64,000 nucleotides of DNA from Bradyrhizobium prioriisuperbiae (GTDB lineage: Bacteria; Pseudomonadota; Alphaproteobacteria; Rhizobiales; Xanthobacteraceae), in NCBI RefSeq assembly GCF_032397745.1, contig NZ_CP135921.1:6684501-6748500 (forward strand), read 5' to 3'. Below are positions 15,487 to 25,316 of this stretch, piece after piece (the first letter of the stretch is position 1; every line of letters begins with the position of its first letter). A program made the position numbers and the translations under genes. The notes below the pieces were generated by a model, which was given only the letters and a program-made list of their open reading frames with translations, made no database searches and was not told where the DNA came from.

Positions 15487-15690
15487 GTGGCGACAGGCAC
15501 AGTGAAATGGTTCAACTCACAAAAGGGATACGGATTCATCCAGCCCGATAACGGCAACAAGGATGTGTTCGTGCACATCTCGGCGGTCGAAAAGGCCGGG
15601 CTCAGCACCCTCAATGAGGGTGCAAAGGTGAGCTATGAGGAAGTGCCCAACAAGGGGAAGACTTCCGCGGAGAATTTGCGGGTAGGGTGA
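15487..15690 (+). CDS. Cold-shock domain protein (CspA family)
   Basis: 67 residues, start GTG at 15487 behind GGGAG (15474-15478). The single cold-shock domain has both RNA-binding motifs: KGYGFI (RNP1-like) and DVFVHIS (RNP2), and starts [13 protein letters not shown]. It would bind single-stranded nucleic acid and act as an RNA chaperone. It is monocistronic, with a terminator at 15714-15739, and lies between the two copies of a 33-bp tRNA-derived repeat. Confidence 0.95.
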   Translation: MATGTVKWFNSQKGYGFIQPDNGNKDVFVHISAVEKAGLSTLNEGAKVSYEEVPNKGKTSAENLRVG

Positions 15691-15713
15691 CTTCGGAAGG
15701 CTATAAGGCAACG

Positions 15714-15739
15714 CCCGTCGGTTCACGCCGGCGGGTTTT
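15714..15739 (+). terminator. Rho-independent terminator of the cold-shock gene
   Basis: CCCGTCGG (15714-15721) pairs with CCGGCGGG (15728-15735) with one G-U pair, followed by TTTT (15736-15739). Confidence 0.8.
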
Positions 15740-15827
15740 CGATCGTCCCGGGATTCGTTGATACGCAGGGGTTTCTGATGATACGCGCCGCAACACGATC
15801 GTGGGGGCCAAAAATAACGCTAAGTAT

Positions 15828-15860
15828 TTGATAAGGCTGGCGATCCCGAGAGGATTCGAA
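15828..15860. repeat. 33-bp direct repeat, right copy (within tRNA-Arg)
   Basis: Overlaps the 3' half of the TpsiC arm and acceptor stem of tRNA-Arg plus 10 bases of flank; identical to 15277-15309. Confidence 0.85.
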
Positions 15861-15914
15861 CCTCTGACCCACAGCTTAGAAGGCTGTTGCTCTATCCAAC
15901 TGAGCTACGGGACC
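15838..15914 (-). tRNA. tRNA-Arg (anticodon TCT)
   Basis: 77 bases including an encoded CCA. Reading the minus strand: acceptor GGTCCCG pairs with CGGGATC, the D arm starts TAGCTCAGTTGG, the anticodon loop CTTCTAA is closed by ACAGC/GCTGT, and the TpsiC arm has GGTTCGAATCC. The anticodon TCT reads AGA codons, rare in high-GC genomes. Its 3' end is partly duplicated at 15277-15309. Confidence 0.96.
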
Positions 15915-15996
15915 GTGGCCGTCGTCATATCAGCAAATTGCTGAAAGAATCCGACATTTTCAACCACCATTGCCGAACCTGATCAGCCGATCGGAC

Positions 15997-16092
15997 GACA
16001 ACTGCTGGGGTGCCGCGAGGCGCGCCCGCGATCGCGCCCGACGTCATGTTGTGTGAACGGCCGACGGCTATACCGAGGACGCAGCAGTTGTC
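15997..16092. repeat. 96-bp segment bounded by 11-bp inverted repeats
   Basis: GACAACTGCTG (15997-16007) and CAGCAGTTGTC (16082-16092) are perfect inverted repeats. The segment lies between tRNA-Arg and the macroglobulin gene, 88 bases before the latter. It could form a long stem-loop in RNA, be a regulatory inverted repeat, or be a remnant of a small mobile element. Confidence 0.45.
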
Positions 16093-16179
16093 TTCGCGAT
16101 GGGATAGCCATGAGGGCGTCACGATTCGCGCATTTCGTAGGCTTAAGGCGGCGTCCGTCCGCACCTCAGGGAGTTCACC

Positions 16180-19100
16180 ATGATTGGTCTGGTTCGCGCC
16201 GCCTCGTTGGTCGCAACGCTGGCGTTTGGCCTGGTCTCGGCCCACGCCGCAGACAAGGCCTTCAAGCGCGATGATCTCGGCGACTCCGCCATTCGCCTCG
16301 AGGCCCAGCTCAAGAAAGACGCCGGGCCAATCGCCAAGACCACGGCAACCCTGAAAACCGATGCGGACGCCGCGCTTCGACGCAACGATGCCCGGACCGG
16401 ACTGCAGACCCTGGGACAGATCGCCGTGGTGGCGCCGGAGGATGTCGGCAACTGGCTGCGCATCGCCCGCACCATTTTCTTGGTCCGTCCGACCGACAGT
16501 CGCGAGCAGACCTTCCTGCTGGAGCGGGCCTCGACCGCGGCCTACATCGCCTATCAGCGTGCCGGTAATGCCGGCGAGGAGGCCGACGCGCTCGCCGTGC
16601 TCGGCAAGTCGCTGGCCGACCGCAAACTGTGGCGGCCGGCGCTGGATTCGCTGCGGCTGTCGCTGGATCTGCGCGAAGTCGCCGATGTGCGCGGCCAGTA
16701 TGAGAAGCTGCGCGACGACCACGGCTTCCGGCTGCTGGACTACTCGGTGGATTCGGATTCCGCGTCGCCCCGGGTGTGTTTTCAGTTCTCGGAAAATCTC
16801 GCCAAGCGCGTGGATTTCTCGCCGTTCCTGGCGCTTGGCGGCAACGACAAGCCGGCACTGACATCAGAGGATCAGCAGCTCTGCGTCGAAGGCCTCAAGC
16901 ACGGCGAGCGCTACAATCTCAATCTGCGCGCCGGCCTGCCGTCGGCGGTCAAGGAGAGCCTGCCGAAATCGGCTGAGTTCAATGTCTATGTCCGCGACCG
17001 CAAGCCGTTCGTGCGTTTCACCGGCCGCGCCTATGTGCTGCCGCGCACCGGGCAGAAGGGCATTCCGCTGGTCAGCGTCAACACGCCGTCGGTGTCGGTG
17101 CAAGTCTTCCGGATCGGCGACCGCAACCTGATCAACACCGTGCTCGGCAGCGATTTTCAGCGCGCCCTGAGCAGCTATGAGCTGTCGACGCTCGGCGACG
17201 AGAAGGGCGTCAAGGTCTGGTCCGGCGAACTCGCGACCGCGACCAAGCTGAACGAAGACGTCACAACCGCGTTCCCGGTCGATCAGGCCGTTGGCGACCT
17301 GCAGCCCGGCGTCTACGTCATGACTGCCGCGGCCAAGGGACCCGGTTCAGCCAGTGGTGACGACGAGTCCTCGCTGGCGACCCAATGGTTCATCGTCTCG
17401 GATCTCGGCCTGACCGCGTTTTCCGGCAATGACGGCGTGCATGTGTTCGTCAATTCGCTGGCCTCCACCGAGGCCGTCGCCCGTGCCGAGGTGCGGCTTT
17501 TGTCGCGGAGCAACGAAATCCTCGCCACCAAGAAAACCGATGACGCTGGACACGTGCTGTTCGAGCCGGGCCTGGCGCGCGGCGAGGGCGGCCTGTCGCC
17601 GGCCATGATCACGGTGTCGGGCGAGAAAACCGACTATGCCTTCCTCAGCCTGAAATCCAACGCCTTCGACCTGACCGATCGCGGTGTCGCCGGCCGTGCC
17701 GTGCCGGCTGGCCTCGATGCGTTCGTCTATGCGGAACGCGGCGTCTATCGCTCCGGAGAGACCGTCTATCTCACCGCACTGGTTCGCGACGGCCAGGGCA
17801 ATGCTGCGACCGGCAGTCCGCTGACACTGGTGGTGGAACGGCCCGATGGCGTCGAGTTCCGCCGCGCGTTGCTGGCCGACCAGGGCGCCGGTGGCCGCAG
17901 CCTGACCCTGCCGCTGAACTCCGCGGTGCCGACCGGCACCTGGCGGGTCCGGGCGTTCACCGATCCGAGGGCGCCGTCGATCGGCGAGACCACCTTCATG
18001 GTCGAAGATTACGTGCCGGATCGGATCGAATTCGACATATCTACCAAGGCCAAGCAGATTTCTGCTGATCTTCCTGTAGAACTTCAAGTGGATGGCCGTT
18101 TCCTCTATGGTGCGCCGGCCTCCGGCCTGTCCATCGAGGGCGACATGCTGGTGGCGCCGGCCGACAGCCGGCCGGGATTTGCCGGCTATCAGTTCGGCGT
18201 TGCCGACACCGAGACCGCCAGCAACGAGCGCACCCCGCTGGAAGACCTGCCCGAGGCCGACGCCAACGGCAAGGCGACCCTCAAGGTCAGCCTGCCGAAA
18301 CCGCCGTCCTCGACCCGGCCCCAGGAAGCGCAATTCTTCGTCCGCATGGTGGAAGCCGGCGGCCGTGCCGTGGAGCGCAAGCTGACCCTGCCGGTCGCCC
18401 CCCAGGGCAACATGATCGGCGTCAAGCCGCTGTTCGCCGACCGCAACGTGGCCGAGGGCGACAATGCCAATTTCGACGTCGTGGTGGCCGCACCCGACGG
18501 CAAGACCCTGGTGCGCAGCGGGTTGCGTTATGAGCTGATGCGGGTCGAGTCCCGTTATCAATGGTACCGCCAGGGCTCGTCATGGGACTATGAGCCGGTC
18601 AAGACCACCAAGCGGGTGGCCGACGGCGATCTCACCGTCGCCGCCGACAAGCCGGCGCGCATCCAGGTGTCGCCGCAGCCGGGTCGCTATCGCCTGGACG
18701 TCAAGACCACCGATGCGGATGGTCCGCTGACCTCAGTGCAGTTCGACGTCGGCTGGTATTCCGACGGCAGCGCCGATACGCCTGATTTGCTCGAGACCTC
18801 CATCGATAAGCCGGAGTATGCGTCCGGCGACACCATGACGGTGTCGGTCAATGCGCGAACCGCCGGCAAGCTGACCATCAATGTGCTCGGCGACCGGCTG
18901 CTCACCACACAGTCCGTCGACGTCAAGGAGGGCACGGCGCAGGTCAAGATTCCGGTCGGCAAGGACTGGGGCACCGGCGCCTATGTGGTCGCGACACTGC
19001 GGCGGCCGCTCGACGCCAATGCCCAGCGCATGCCGGGCCGCGGCATCGGCCTGAAATGGCTCAGTATCGACAAGAAGGCGCGCACGCTCACCGTCAGCCT

Positions 19101-21399
19101 GACGCCGCCGGCCCTGACCCGTCCCAGCACCACGCTCAAGCTGCCGGTGAAGATCGAAGGCCTGGCACGGGGCGAAGACGCCAAGATCGTCATTGCGGCG
19201 GTCGATGTCGGCATCCTCAATCTGACCAACTACAAGCCACCGGCGCCGGACGACTATTATCTGGGCCAGCGCCGCATGACCTCGGAGATCCGCGACCTTT
19301 ATGGGCAACTGATCGACGGCATGCAGGGCACCCGCGGCCAGATCCGCTCCGGCGGCGACGGCAGCGCGGCCGAACTGGCGGGCAGCCCGCCGACCCAGAA
19401 GCCACTGGCGCTCTATTCCGGCATTGTCACTGTCGGCGCAGACGGCACTGCGGACGTCTCGTTCGAGATTCCGGAGTTCGCCGGCACCGCGCGGGTGATG
19501 GCGGTGGCCTGGAGCGCGACCAAGCTCGGTCGCGCTACCACGGACGTCACCATCCGCGATCCGGTGGTGCTCACAGCGACACTGCCGCGCTTCCTGCTCA
19601 ATGGCGATCGCGGCACCATGACCTTGGACCTCGACAACGTCGAGGGCGCGGCCGGCGACTACACCATCGGCATCAAGACCTCGGGTCCGGTCAGGCTGAC
19701 CGGCAATCCCGCGACCGTGATGCGGCTCGCCGCCAAGCAGCGCAGCACCGTGCAAGTCGCGCTCGATGCCGGCGGCGCCGGCTCGGCCAAGCTCGATGTC
19801 GACATCAAGGGACCCAACGGCCTGGCACTGGCGCGCCACTACGCACTCGACGTCAAGCCGGCGACCCAGATCCTGGCCCGGCGGACGGTGCGCACCCTGG
19901 CGAAGGGCGAAAGCCTGACACTGACGCCGGACATGTTCTCGGACCTGGTGCCGGGCACCGGCGGCGTATCGCTGTCGGTCAGCCTGTCGACCGCGCTCGA
20001 TGCTGCCTCCATCCTGAAGGCGCTGGATCGTTATCCGTTCGGCTGTTCCGAACAGATCACCAGCCGCGCCATGCCGCTGCTCTATGTCAACGACCTTGCC
20101 ATCCAGGCCCATCTGGCGATGGACGGCGACGTCGACCAGCGCATCAAGGATGCGATCGACCGGCTGTTGGCGCGTCAGGGGTCGAACGGTTCGTTCGGCC
20201 TGTGGTCGGCGGGCGGCGAAGATGCCTGGCTCGACTCCTACGTCACCGACTTCCTGACCCGCGCCCGGGAAAAGGGCTTTGCGGTGCCGGACGTGCTGTT
20301 CAAGACCGCGCTCGACCGGATCAGGAATTCGGTCGTGAACGCGGCGGAGCCGGAGAAGGACGGCGGTCGTGATCTGGCCTATGGCCTCTATGTACTCGCC
20401 AAGAACGGCGCGGCGCCGATCGGCGACCTGCGTTATCTCGCCGACACCAAGCTGAACAATCTCGCAACTCCGATCGCGAAGGCTCAGCTGGCCGCGGCGC
20501 TGGCACTGGTCGGTGACCGCGGCCGGGCCGAGCGGGTCTATGCCGCTGCGCTGGAGGATCTCAAGCCGAAGCCGGTGCTGGTGTTCGGCCGCACCGATTA
20601 CGGCTCGTCGCTGCGCGACGCGGCGGCGCTGGTGTCACTCGCCAGCGAAGGCAACGCGCCGCGGGCGACGCTGACGTCGGCGGTCGAACGGGTCGAGGCC
20701 GCTCGTGGTCTCACGCCCTATACCTCCACCCAGGAAAATGCCTGGCTGGTGCTGGCGTCCCGCGCCATTGCCAAGGAGGCCAACACCGTCTCGCTCGATG
20801 TCGACGGCAGCCCGGTCAAGACCGCGCTCTATCGCAGCTACTCCGCCGACAATGTGGGGCAGAAGCCGATCAAGATCACCAACACCGGCGATACGCCGCT
20901 GCAGGCGGTGGTTGCGGTCACCGGCGCCCCGGTGACACCGGAGCCCGCGGCCTCCAACGGCTTCAAGATCGAGCGCAACTACTTCACCCTGGACGGCAAG
21001 CCGGCCGACGTTACCAAGGCCAAGCAGAACGACCGCTTTGCCGTGGTGCTGAAGATCACCGAAGCCAAGCCGGAGTTCGGCCGCATCATGGTGGTGGATT
21101 ATCTGCCGGCGGGTCTGGAGATCGACAATCCGAAGCTGGTGTCGTCGGGCGATACCGGCACGCTGGACTGGATCGAGGACGGCGAGGATCCCGAGAATAC
21201 CGAGTTCCGCGATGATCGCTTCAATGCGGCGATCGAACGGGCCAGCAATGACAGCCCGGTGTTCACCGTGGCTTATGTGGTGCGCGCGGTGTCACCCGGC
21301 AAATACGTGCTGCCGCAGGCCTATGTCGAGGACATGTACAATCCCTCGCGTTACGGCCGCACCGGCACCGGCAGTGTCGAGGTGCGACCGGCGAAATGA
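16180..21399 (+). CDS. Bacterial alpha-2-macroglobulin (thioester type)
   Basis: 1739 residues. Signal peptide about 1-23 (ending VSAHA); unlike the Escherichia coli homologue there is no lipobox cysteine, so the protein looks soluble in the periplasm rather than lipid-anchored. Macroglobulin-like domains fill the first two thirds, with the family segment VYRSGETVYL near residue 525. The thioester motif CSEQ lies at Cys1289-Gln1292 inside YPFGCSEQITSRAMPLL, followed by the helical thioester domain. Such proteins trap foreign proteases. The stop overlaps the pbpC start by four bases, the well-known macroglobulin/PBP1C pairing in which one defends the periplasm and the other repairs peptidoglycan. 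Confidence 0.94.
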   Translation: MIGLVRAASLVATLAFGLVSAHAADKAFKRDDLGDSAIRLEAQLKKDAGPIAKTTATLKTDADAALRRNDARTGLQTLGQIAVVAPEDVGNWLRIARTIFLVRPTDSREQTFLLERASTAAYIAYQRAGNAGEEADALAVLGKSLADRKLWRPALDSLRLSLDLREVADVRGQYEKLRDDHGFRLLDYSVDSDSASPRVCFQFSENLAKRVDFSPFLALGGNDKPALTSEDQQLCVEGLKHGERYNLNLRAGLPSAVKESLPKSAEFNVYVRDRKPFVRFTGRAYVLPRTGQKGIPLVSVNTPSVSVQVFRIGDRNLINTVLGSDFQRALSSYELSTLGDEKGVKVWSGELATATKLNEDVTTAFPVDQAVGDLQPGVYVMTAAAKGPGSASGDDESSLATQWFIVSDLGLTAFSGNDGVHVFVNSLASTEAVARAEVRLLSRSNEILATKKTDDAGHVLFEPGLARGEGGLSPAMITVSGEKTDYAFLSLKSNAFDLTDRGVAGRAVPAGLDAFVYAERGVYRSGETVYLTALVRDGQGNAATGSPLTLVVERPDGVEFRRALLADQGAGGRSLTLPLNSAVPTGTWRVRAFTDPRAPSIGETTFMVEDYVPDRIEFDISTKAKQISADLPVELQVDGRFLYGAPASGLSIEGDMLVAPADSRPGFAGYQFGVADTETASNERTPLEDLPEADANGKATLKVSLPKPPSSTRPQEAQFFVRMVEAGGRAVERKLTLPVAPQGNMIGVKPLFADRNVAEGDNANFDVVVAAPDGKTLVRSGLRYELMRVESRYQWYRQGSSWDYEPVKTTKRVADGDLTVAADKPARIQVSPQPGRYRLDVKTTDADGPLTSVQFDVGWYSDGSADTPDLLETSIDKPEYASGDTMTVSVNARTAGKLTINVLGDRLLTTQSVDVKEGTAQVKIPVGKDWGTGAYVVATLRRPLDANAQRMPGRGIGLKWLSIDKKARTLTVSLTPPALTRPSTTLKLPVKIEGLARGEDAKIVIAAVDVGILNLTNYKPPAPDDYYLGQRRMTSEIRDLYGQLIDGMQGTRGQIRSGGDGSAAELAGSPPTQKPLALYSGIVTVGADGTADVSFEIPEFAGTARVMAVAWSATKLGRATTDVTIRDPVVLTATLPRFLLNGDRGTMTLDLDNVEGAAGDYTIGIKTSGPVRLTGNPATVMRLAAKQRSTVQVALDAGGAGSAKLDVDIKGPNGLALARHYALDVKPATQILARRTVRTLAKGESLTLTPDMFSDLVPGTGGVSLSVSLSTALDAASILKALDRYPFGCSEQITSRAMPLLYVNDLAIQAHLAMDGDVDQRIKDAIDRLLARQGSNGSFGLWSAGGEDAWLDSYVTDFLTRAREKGFAVPDVLFKTALDRIRNSVVNAAEPEKDGGRDLAYGLYVLAKNGAAPIGDLRYLADTKLNNLATPIAKAQLAAALALVGDRGRAERVYAAALEDLKPKPVLVFGRTDYGSSLRDAAALVSLASEGNAPRATLTSAVERVEAARGLTPYTSTQENAWLVLASRAIAKEANTVSLDVDGSPVKTALYRSYSADNVGQKPIKITNTGDTPLQAVVAVTGAPVTPEPAASNGFKIERNYFTLDGKPADVTKAKQNDRFAVVLKITEAKPEFGRIMVVDYLPAGLEIDNPKLVSSGDTGTLDWIEDGEDPENTEFRDDRFNAAIERASNDSPVFTVAYVVRAVSPGKYVLPQAYVEDMYNPSRYGRTGTGSVEVRPAK

Positions 21400-23516
21400 C
21401 CGGCGAGGGGACCATAACGCCTGCGGCGCCTCCGCGCCGCCGGCGCACACTCAAGGCCGCGGTGACAGCCGGCCTGGCTGTGGCCGGGGCGGTGCTCGTC
21501 GCGGCGACGATCTGGATCGTTTCGCTTGGTCCGGTGCCGCTCGCGCAGACCAAACAAATCTCGACCACCGTGGTCGATCGCAACGGCAAGCTGCTGCGCG
21601 CCTATGCGATGGCGGACGGTCGCTGGCGTTTGCCGGTGACGGCCGCGACCGGCGTCGATCCCGGCTATCTCAACCTGCTGCTCGGTTATGAAGACCAGCG
21701 TTTCCGCTCCCACCACGGCGTCGATCCGCTGGCGCTGGGGCGTGCCGCGGTTCAATTGCTGACCCAGGGGCATATCGTGTCCGGCGGCTCGACCATCACC
21801 ATGCAACTGGCGCGGCTGCTGGAGCCGCGGCGCGAACGCTCGATCTCGGTCAAGCTGCAACAGATCGTGCGCGCGGTCGAACTCGAACGGCAGTTGAGCA
21901 AGGACCAGATCCTCGATCTCTATCTGACGCTGGCGCCGTTCGGCGGCAATCTCGAAGGCATCCGTGCGGCGTCGCTGGCCTATTTCGGCACGGAGCCGAA
22001 ACGGCTGTCGCTGGCGGAAGCGGCGCTGCTGGTGGCGCTGCCGCAGTCTCCGGAGCGTCGCAGGCTCGACCGTTATCCGGACGCGGCGCGTGCGGCACGC
22101 GACCGGGTGCTGGATCGGATGGTGGGCGATGGCCGCGTCTCGAAAGAAGATGCGGCCGTGGCCCGCGCCGAGCCGGTTCCGCGGTTGCGCAAGCCGATGC
22201 TGCTATTGGCGCCGCACGCCACCGATCAGGCCGTGAGTTCTTCGCCCGACACCTCGCTGATCCGGACCACTCTCGATAGTACCATTCAGCGCAATCTCGA
22301 GCTGCTGGCGCGTGACCGCGCGGCGGCGCTCGGCCCGGACATTTCCATCGGTATCATAGCGGTGGATCACGAGAGCGGCGCCGTGCTGGCCCATGTCGGT
22401 TCACCGGATTATTTCGATGTGCGACGGGCCGGGCAGGTCGACATGACCCGCGCGGTGCGCTCGCCGGGTTCGACCCTGAAGCCGTTCATCTACGGCCTCG
22501 CGTTCGAAGACGGCTTCGTGCATCCGGAAAGCCTGATCGACGACCGTCCGATCCGGTTCGGCAACTATGCGCCGGAAAACTTCGACATGAATTTCCAGGG
22601 TACCGTGCCGGTGCGGCGCGCGCTGCAAATGTCGCTCAATGTTCCGGCGGTCGCTTTGCTCGACCGGGTCGGCGCCAGCCGGCTGTCGGCGCGGCTGAAG
22701 CAGGCCGGCGCGACACTGGTGCTGCCGAAGGACGAAGTGCCGGGTCTCGCTATGGGGCTCGGCGGCGTCGGCATTACCTTGAGCGATCTGGTCCGGCTCT
22801 ATGCCGGCATTGCCCGGCTCGGCCAGACCGTGGCGCTTCGTGAAATCGTCCGCAGCGAAACCGAGGACCGCGACACCCGCCGCCTGATGGATCCTGCCGC
22901 GGCCTGGCAGATTGGCAATGTCCTGATCGGCACCCCGCCGCCGGAAAACGGTGTGCATGGCCGCATCGCGTTCAAGACCGGCACCAGTTACGGCTATCGC
23001 GACGCCTGGTCGGTCGGCTTCGACGGCCGCTATACCATCGGTGTCTGGGTCGGCCGTCCCGATGGTGCGCCGGTCACAGGGCTGCTCGGGCGCACGGCGG
23101 CAGCACCGATCCTGTTCGACGCCTTCGCCCGCACCGGCAAATTGTCCGTGCCGCTGCCGAAGCCGCCGCGCGGCGTGCTGGTGGCGAGCAATGCCAAGCT
23201 GCCTCTGCCGCTGCGCCGTTTCCGGCCGGTCGGTGAACTGGTCCGTAGTGGCAGCGAGCAGGCGCTCCGCATTCAGTTTCCACTGAATGGCTCGCGGATC
23301 GATGCCGGCGCGGATAGTGAACAATCGTTTGCACCGCTGCCGGTCAAAGTCGCGGGTGGGGTGTTTCCCCTGACCATGTTGGTTAACGGAATTGCCGTCG
23401 GCGAGATCGACAGCCGCCGCCAGAGGCTGGTCGCGCCGCCGGGACCGGGCTTCGTCCGGCTGACCGTGATGGACGCCACGGGCGCGGCGGACACAGTCGT
23501 GGTGAGAATTCAATAA
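21396..23516 (+). CDS. pbpC: Penicillin-binding protein 1C
   Basis: 706 residues. One membrane anchor (about 19-44), then a GT51 glycosyltransferase domain with the catalytic glutamate in YEDQRF (Glu99) and the segment GGSTITMQLAR, then a transpeptidase domain with SxxK (Ser359-Lys362 in SPGSTLKPF), SxN (Ser413-Asn415) and KTG (Lys527-Gly529 in KTGTS). The last ~90 residues form the PBP1C C-terminal domain. All three transpeptidase motifs are intact. It is a bifunctional peptidoglycan synthase working in the periplasm and is translationally coupled to the macroglobulin gene (ATGA overlap at 21396-21399). Confidence 0.96.
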   Translation: MTGEGTITPAAPPRRRRTLKAAVTAGLAVAGAVLVAATIWIVSLGPVPLAQTKQISTTVVDRNGKLLRAYAMADGRWRLPVTAATGVDPGYLNLLLGYEDQRFRSHHGVDPLALGRAAVQLLTQGHIVSGGSTITMQLARLLEPRRERSISVKLQQIVRAVELERQLSKDQILDLYLTLAPFGGNLEGIRAASLAYFGTEPKRLSLAEAALLVALPQSPERRRLDRYPDAARAARDRVLDRMVGDGRVSKEDAAVARAEPVPRLRKPMLLLAPHATDQAVSSSPDTSLIRTTLDSTIQRNLELLARDRAAALGPDISIGIIAVDHESGAVLAHVGSPDYFDVRRAGQVDMTRAVRSPGSTLKPFIYGLAFEDGFVHPESLIDDRPIRFGNYAPENFDMNFQGTVPVRRALQMSLNVPAVALLDRVGASRLSARLKQAGATLVLPKDEVPGLAMGLGGVGITLSDLVRLYAGIARLGQTVALREIVRSETEDRDTRRLMDPAAAWQIGNVLIGTPPPENGVHGRIAFKTGTSYGYRDAWSVGFDGRYTIGVWVGRPDGAPVTGLLGRTAAAPILFDAFARTGKLSVPLPKPPRGVLVASNAKLPLPLRRFRPVGELVRSGSEQALRIQFPLNGSRIDAGADSEQSFAPLPVKVAGGVFPLTMLVNGIAVGEIDSRRQRLVAPPGPGFVRLTVMDATGAADTVVVRIQ

Positions 23517-23566
23517 GTCGGGCCTAAGCTGTTGTCGGGCTGTCGGTTTCATCGTATGCGAAACCG

Positions 23567-25315
23567 ATGGCCGAGACCCTCTACCGCCCCCGATTTGGCG
23601 CCCCGCGTGAACCCGCTAATCGGGTCGATCCCGGGCGTGGGCTTGCGCGCGTCATCGAGGTCGTGGCCGGCAGCCATGCTCGTGCCGTCGCATTTCTGAT
23701 TGTGGTCGGCGCGCTGTTTTTCCTGCCCGGCTTCTTCAACATTCCGCCGATCGATCGTGACGAGCCGCGCTTTGCGCAGGCCACCAAACAGATGGTGGAG
23801 ACCGGCGATTTCGTCGACATCCGTTTCCAGGATGAAGTCCGCTACAAGAAGCCGGTCGGCATCTATTGGCTGCAGGCCGCCGCTGTCGAAACCGCGTCGG
23901 CGCTCGGACTGCCGCGTGCGCAGGTCCGCATCTGGCTCTACCGGATGCCATCACTGATCGGTGCCATCGGCGCCGTGCTGCTGACGTACTGGGCTGCGCT
24001 GGTGTTCGTGACGCGGCGAGGCGCATTGCTCGCGGCTCTGTTGTTGTGTGGCTGCGTGCTGCTCGGTGTCGAAGCGCGGCTGGCCAAGACCGACGCCATG
24101 CTGCTGTGCCTGTCGGTCGCCGTGATGGGCGCGATGGCGCGGATCTATGTGCCGTGGCAGCGCGGCGAGGATCCGGTCCGCCCGTCCTGGGCGCTGCCGG
24201 CGATTTTCTGGACCGCGATTGCGGCCGGGCTTCTGATCAAGGGGCCGCTGATCCTGATGTTCGTGGCGCTGGCCATCGGCGCGCTGGTGATCATGGATCG
24301 GTCCGGCGGATGGCTGTGGCAGCTGCGGCCGGCCTGGGGACTGATGTGGGTCCTGGTGCTGGTGCTGCCCTGGTTTGTAATGATCGTGATGCGCTCGGGC
24401 AGCAGTTTCTTCCAGGACTCGCTGGGCGGCGACATGCTGACCAAGCTCGCGAGCCCGCAGGAGTCCCACGGCGCGCCCCCGGGACTTTATTTTGTGCTGT
24501 TCTGGCTCACCTTCTGGCCCGGTTCGGCGCTTGCCGGACTCGCTGCGCCCGCCATCTGGCGCGTGCGGCGGGAGCCGGGTGCGCAATTCCTGCTGGCCTG
24601 GCTGGTGCCGTCCTGGATCGTGTTCGAGATCGTCATCACCAAGCTGCCGCATTATGTGCTGCCGCTGTATCCGGCGATCGCGATCCTGATCGTGGGCGCC
24701 CTGGAGCGCCGCGTGCTGTCGCGCGCCGCCTGGGTGGTGCGCGGCACGTCATGGTGGTTCGTGCTGCCGGCGCTGCTGTCGGTCGCCGCGGTTGTGCTGG
24801 CAATATCGCTGACCTTGCAACCGACCTTCCTGGCCTGGCCGTTCGCCGCCGGGGCGATGATCTTCGGCCTGTTCGCGTGGTGGCTGTACGACGAGAACGA
24901 GGCGGAGCGGTCGATCCTGAATGCCGTGGTCGCATCCTGGTTTCTCGGTGTCGTGGTCTACGGCGTGGTGATGCCGTCGCTGGCGCCGCTGTTCCCGAGC
25001 GTGGAGCTGGCGCGCGTGCTGCGCAATGTCGAATGCGTCGGTCCGCGCGCCGTCGCGGCCGGCTATCACGAGCCGAGCCTGGTGTTCATGACCGGCACCT
25101 CGACACTGCTCACTGACGGATCCGGCGCGGCCGATTTTCTTGGCCATGGCAGCTGCCGGTTCGCGCTGATTGAGTCGCGGCAGGAGCGGGCGTTTGCGCA
25201 GCGCGCCGAGGCCATCGGCCTGCGCTACAACGTGGCGACCCGCATCGAGGGCTATAATTTCTCGCAGGGCCGCCAGATTTCGGTCGCCGTGTTCCGTTCC
25301 GAAGGAACGCAGTGA
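23567..25315 (+). CDS. ArnT-like lipid-linked sugar transferase (GT-C, PMT_2 family)
   Basis: 582 residues with about 12 membrane spans. The first periplasmic loop has IDRDEPRFA (Asp-Glu at 65-66), the acidic motif of ArnT/PMT glycosyltransferases, followed by YKKPVGIYWL, another family block. ArnT-type enzymes move a sugar from undecaprenyl or dodecaprenyl phosphate to lipid A or related lipids on the periplasmic face. The following genes encode a PAP2 phosphatase, a GT2 that could load the lipid carrier, and a LAB_N protein, so this is probably the final transferase of a lipid A decorating pathway. The sugar is unknown; galacturonic acid or mannose are known in rhizobia. Confidence 0.88.
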   Translation: MAETLYRPRFGAPREPANRVDPGRGLARVIEVVAGSHARAVAFLIVVGALFFLPGFFNIPPIDRDEPRFAQATKQMVETGDFVDIRFQDEVRYKKPVGIYWLQAAAVETASALGLPRAQVRIWLYRMPSLIGAIGAVLLTYWAALVFVTRRGALLAALLLCGCVLLGVEARLAKTDAMLLCLSVAVMGAMARIYVPWQRGEDPVRPSWALPAIFWTAIAAGLLIKGPLILMFVALAIGALVIMDRSGGWLWQLRPAWGLMWVLVLVLPWFVMIVMRSGSSFFQDSLGGDMLTKLASPQESHGAPPGLYFVLFWLTFWPGSALAGLAAPAIWRVRREPGAQFLLAWLVPSWIVFEIVITKLPHYVLPLYPAIAILIVGALERRVLSRAAWVVRGTSWWFVLPALLSVAAVVLAISLTLQPTFLAWPFAAGAMIFGLFAWWLYDENEAERSILNAVVASWFLGVVVYGVVMPSLAPLFPSVELARVLRNVECVGPRAVAAGYHEPSLVFMTGTSTLLTDGSGAADFLGHGSCRFALIESRQERAFAQRAEAIGLRYNVATRIEGYNFSQGRQISVAVFRSEGTQ

Positions 25316-25316
25316 G

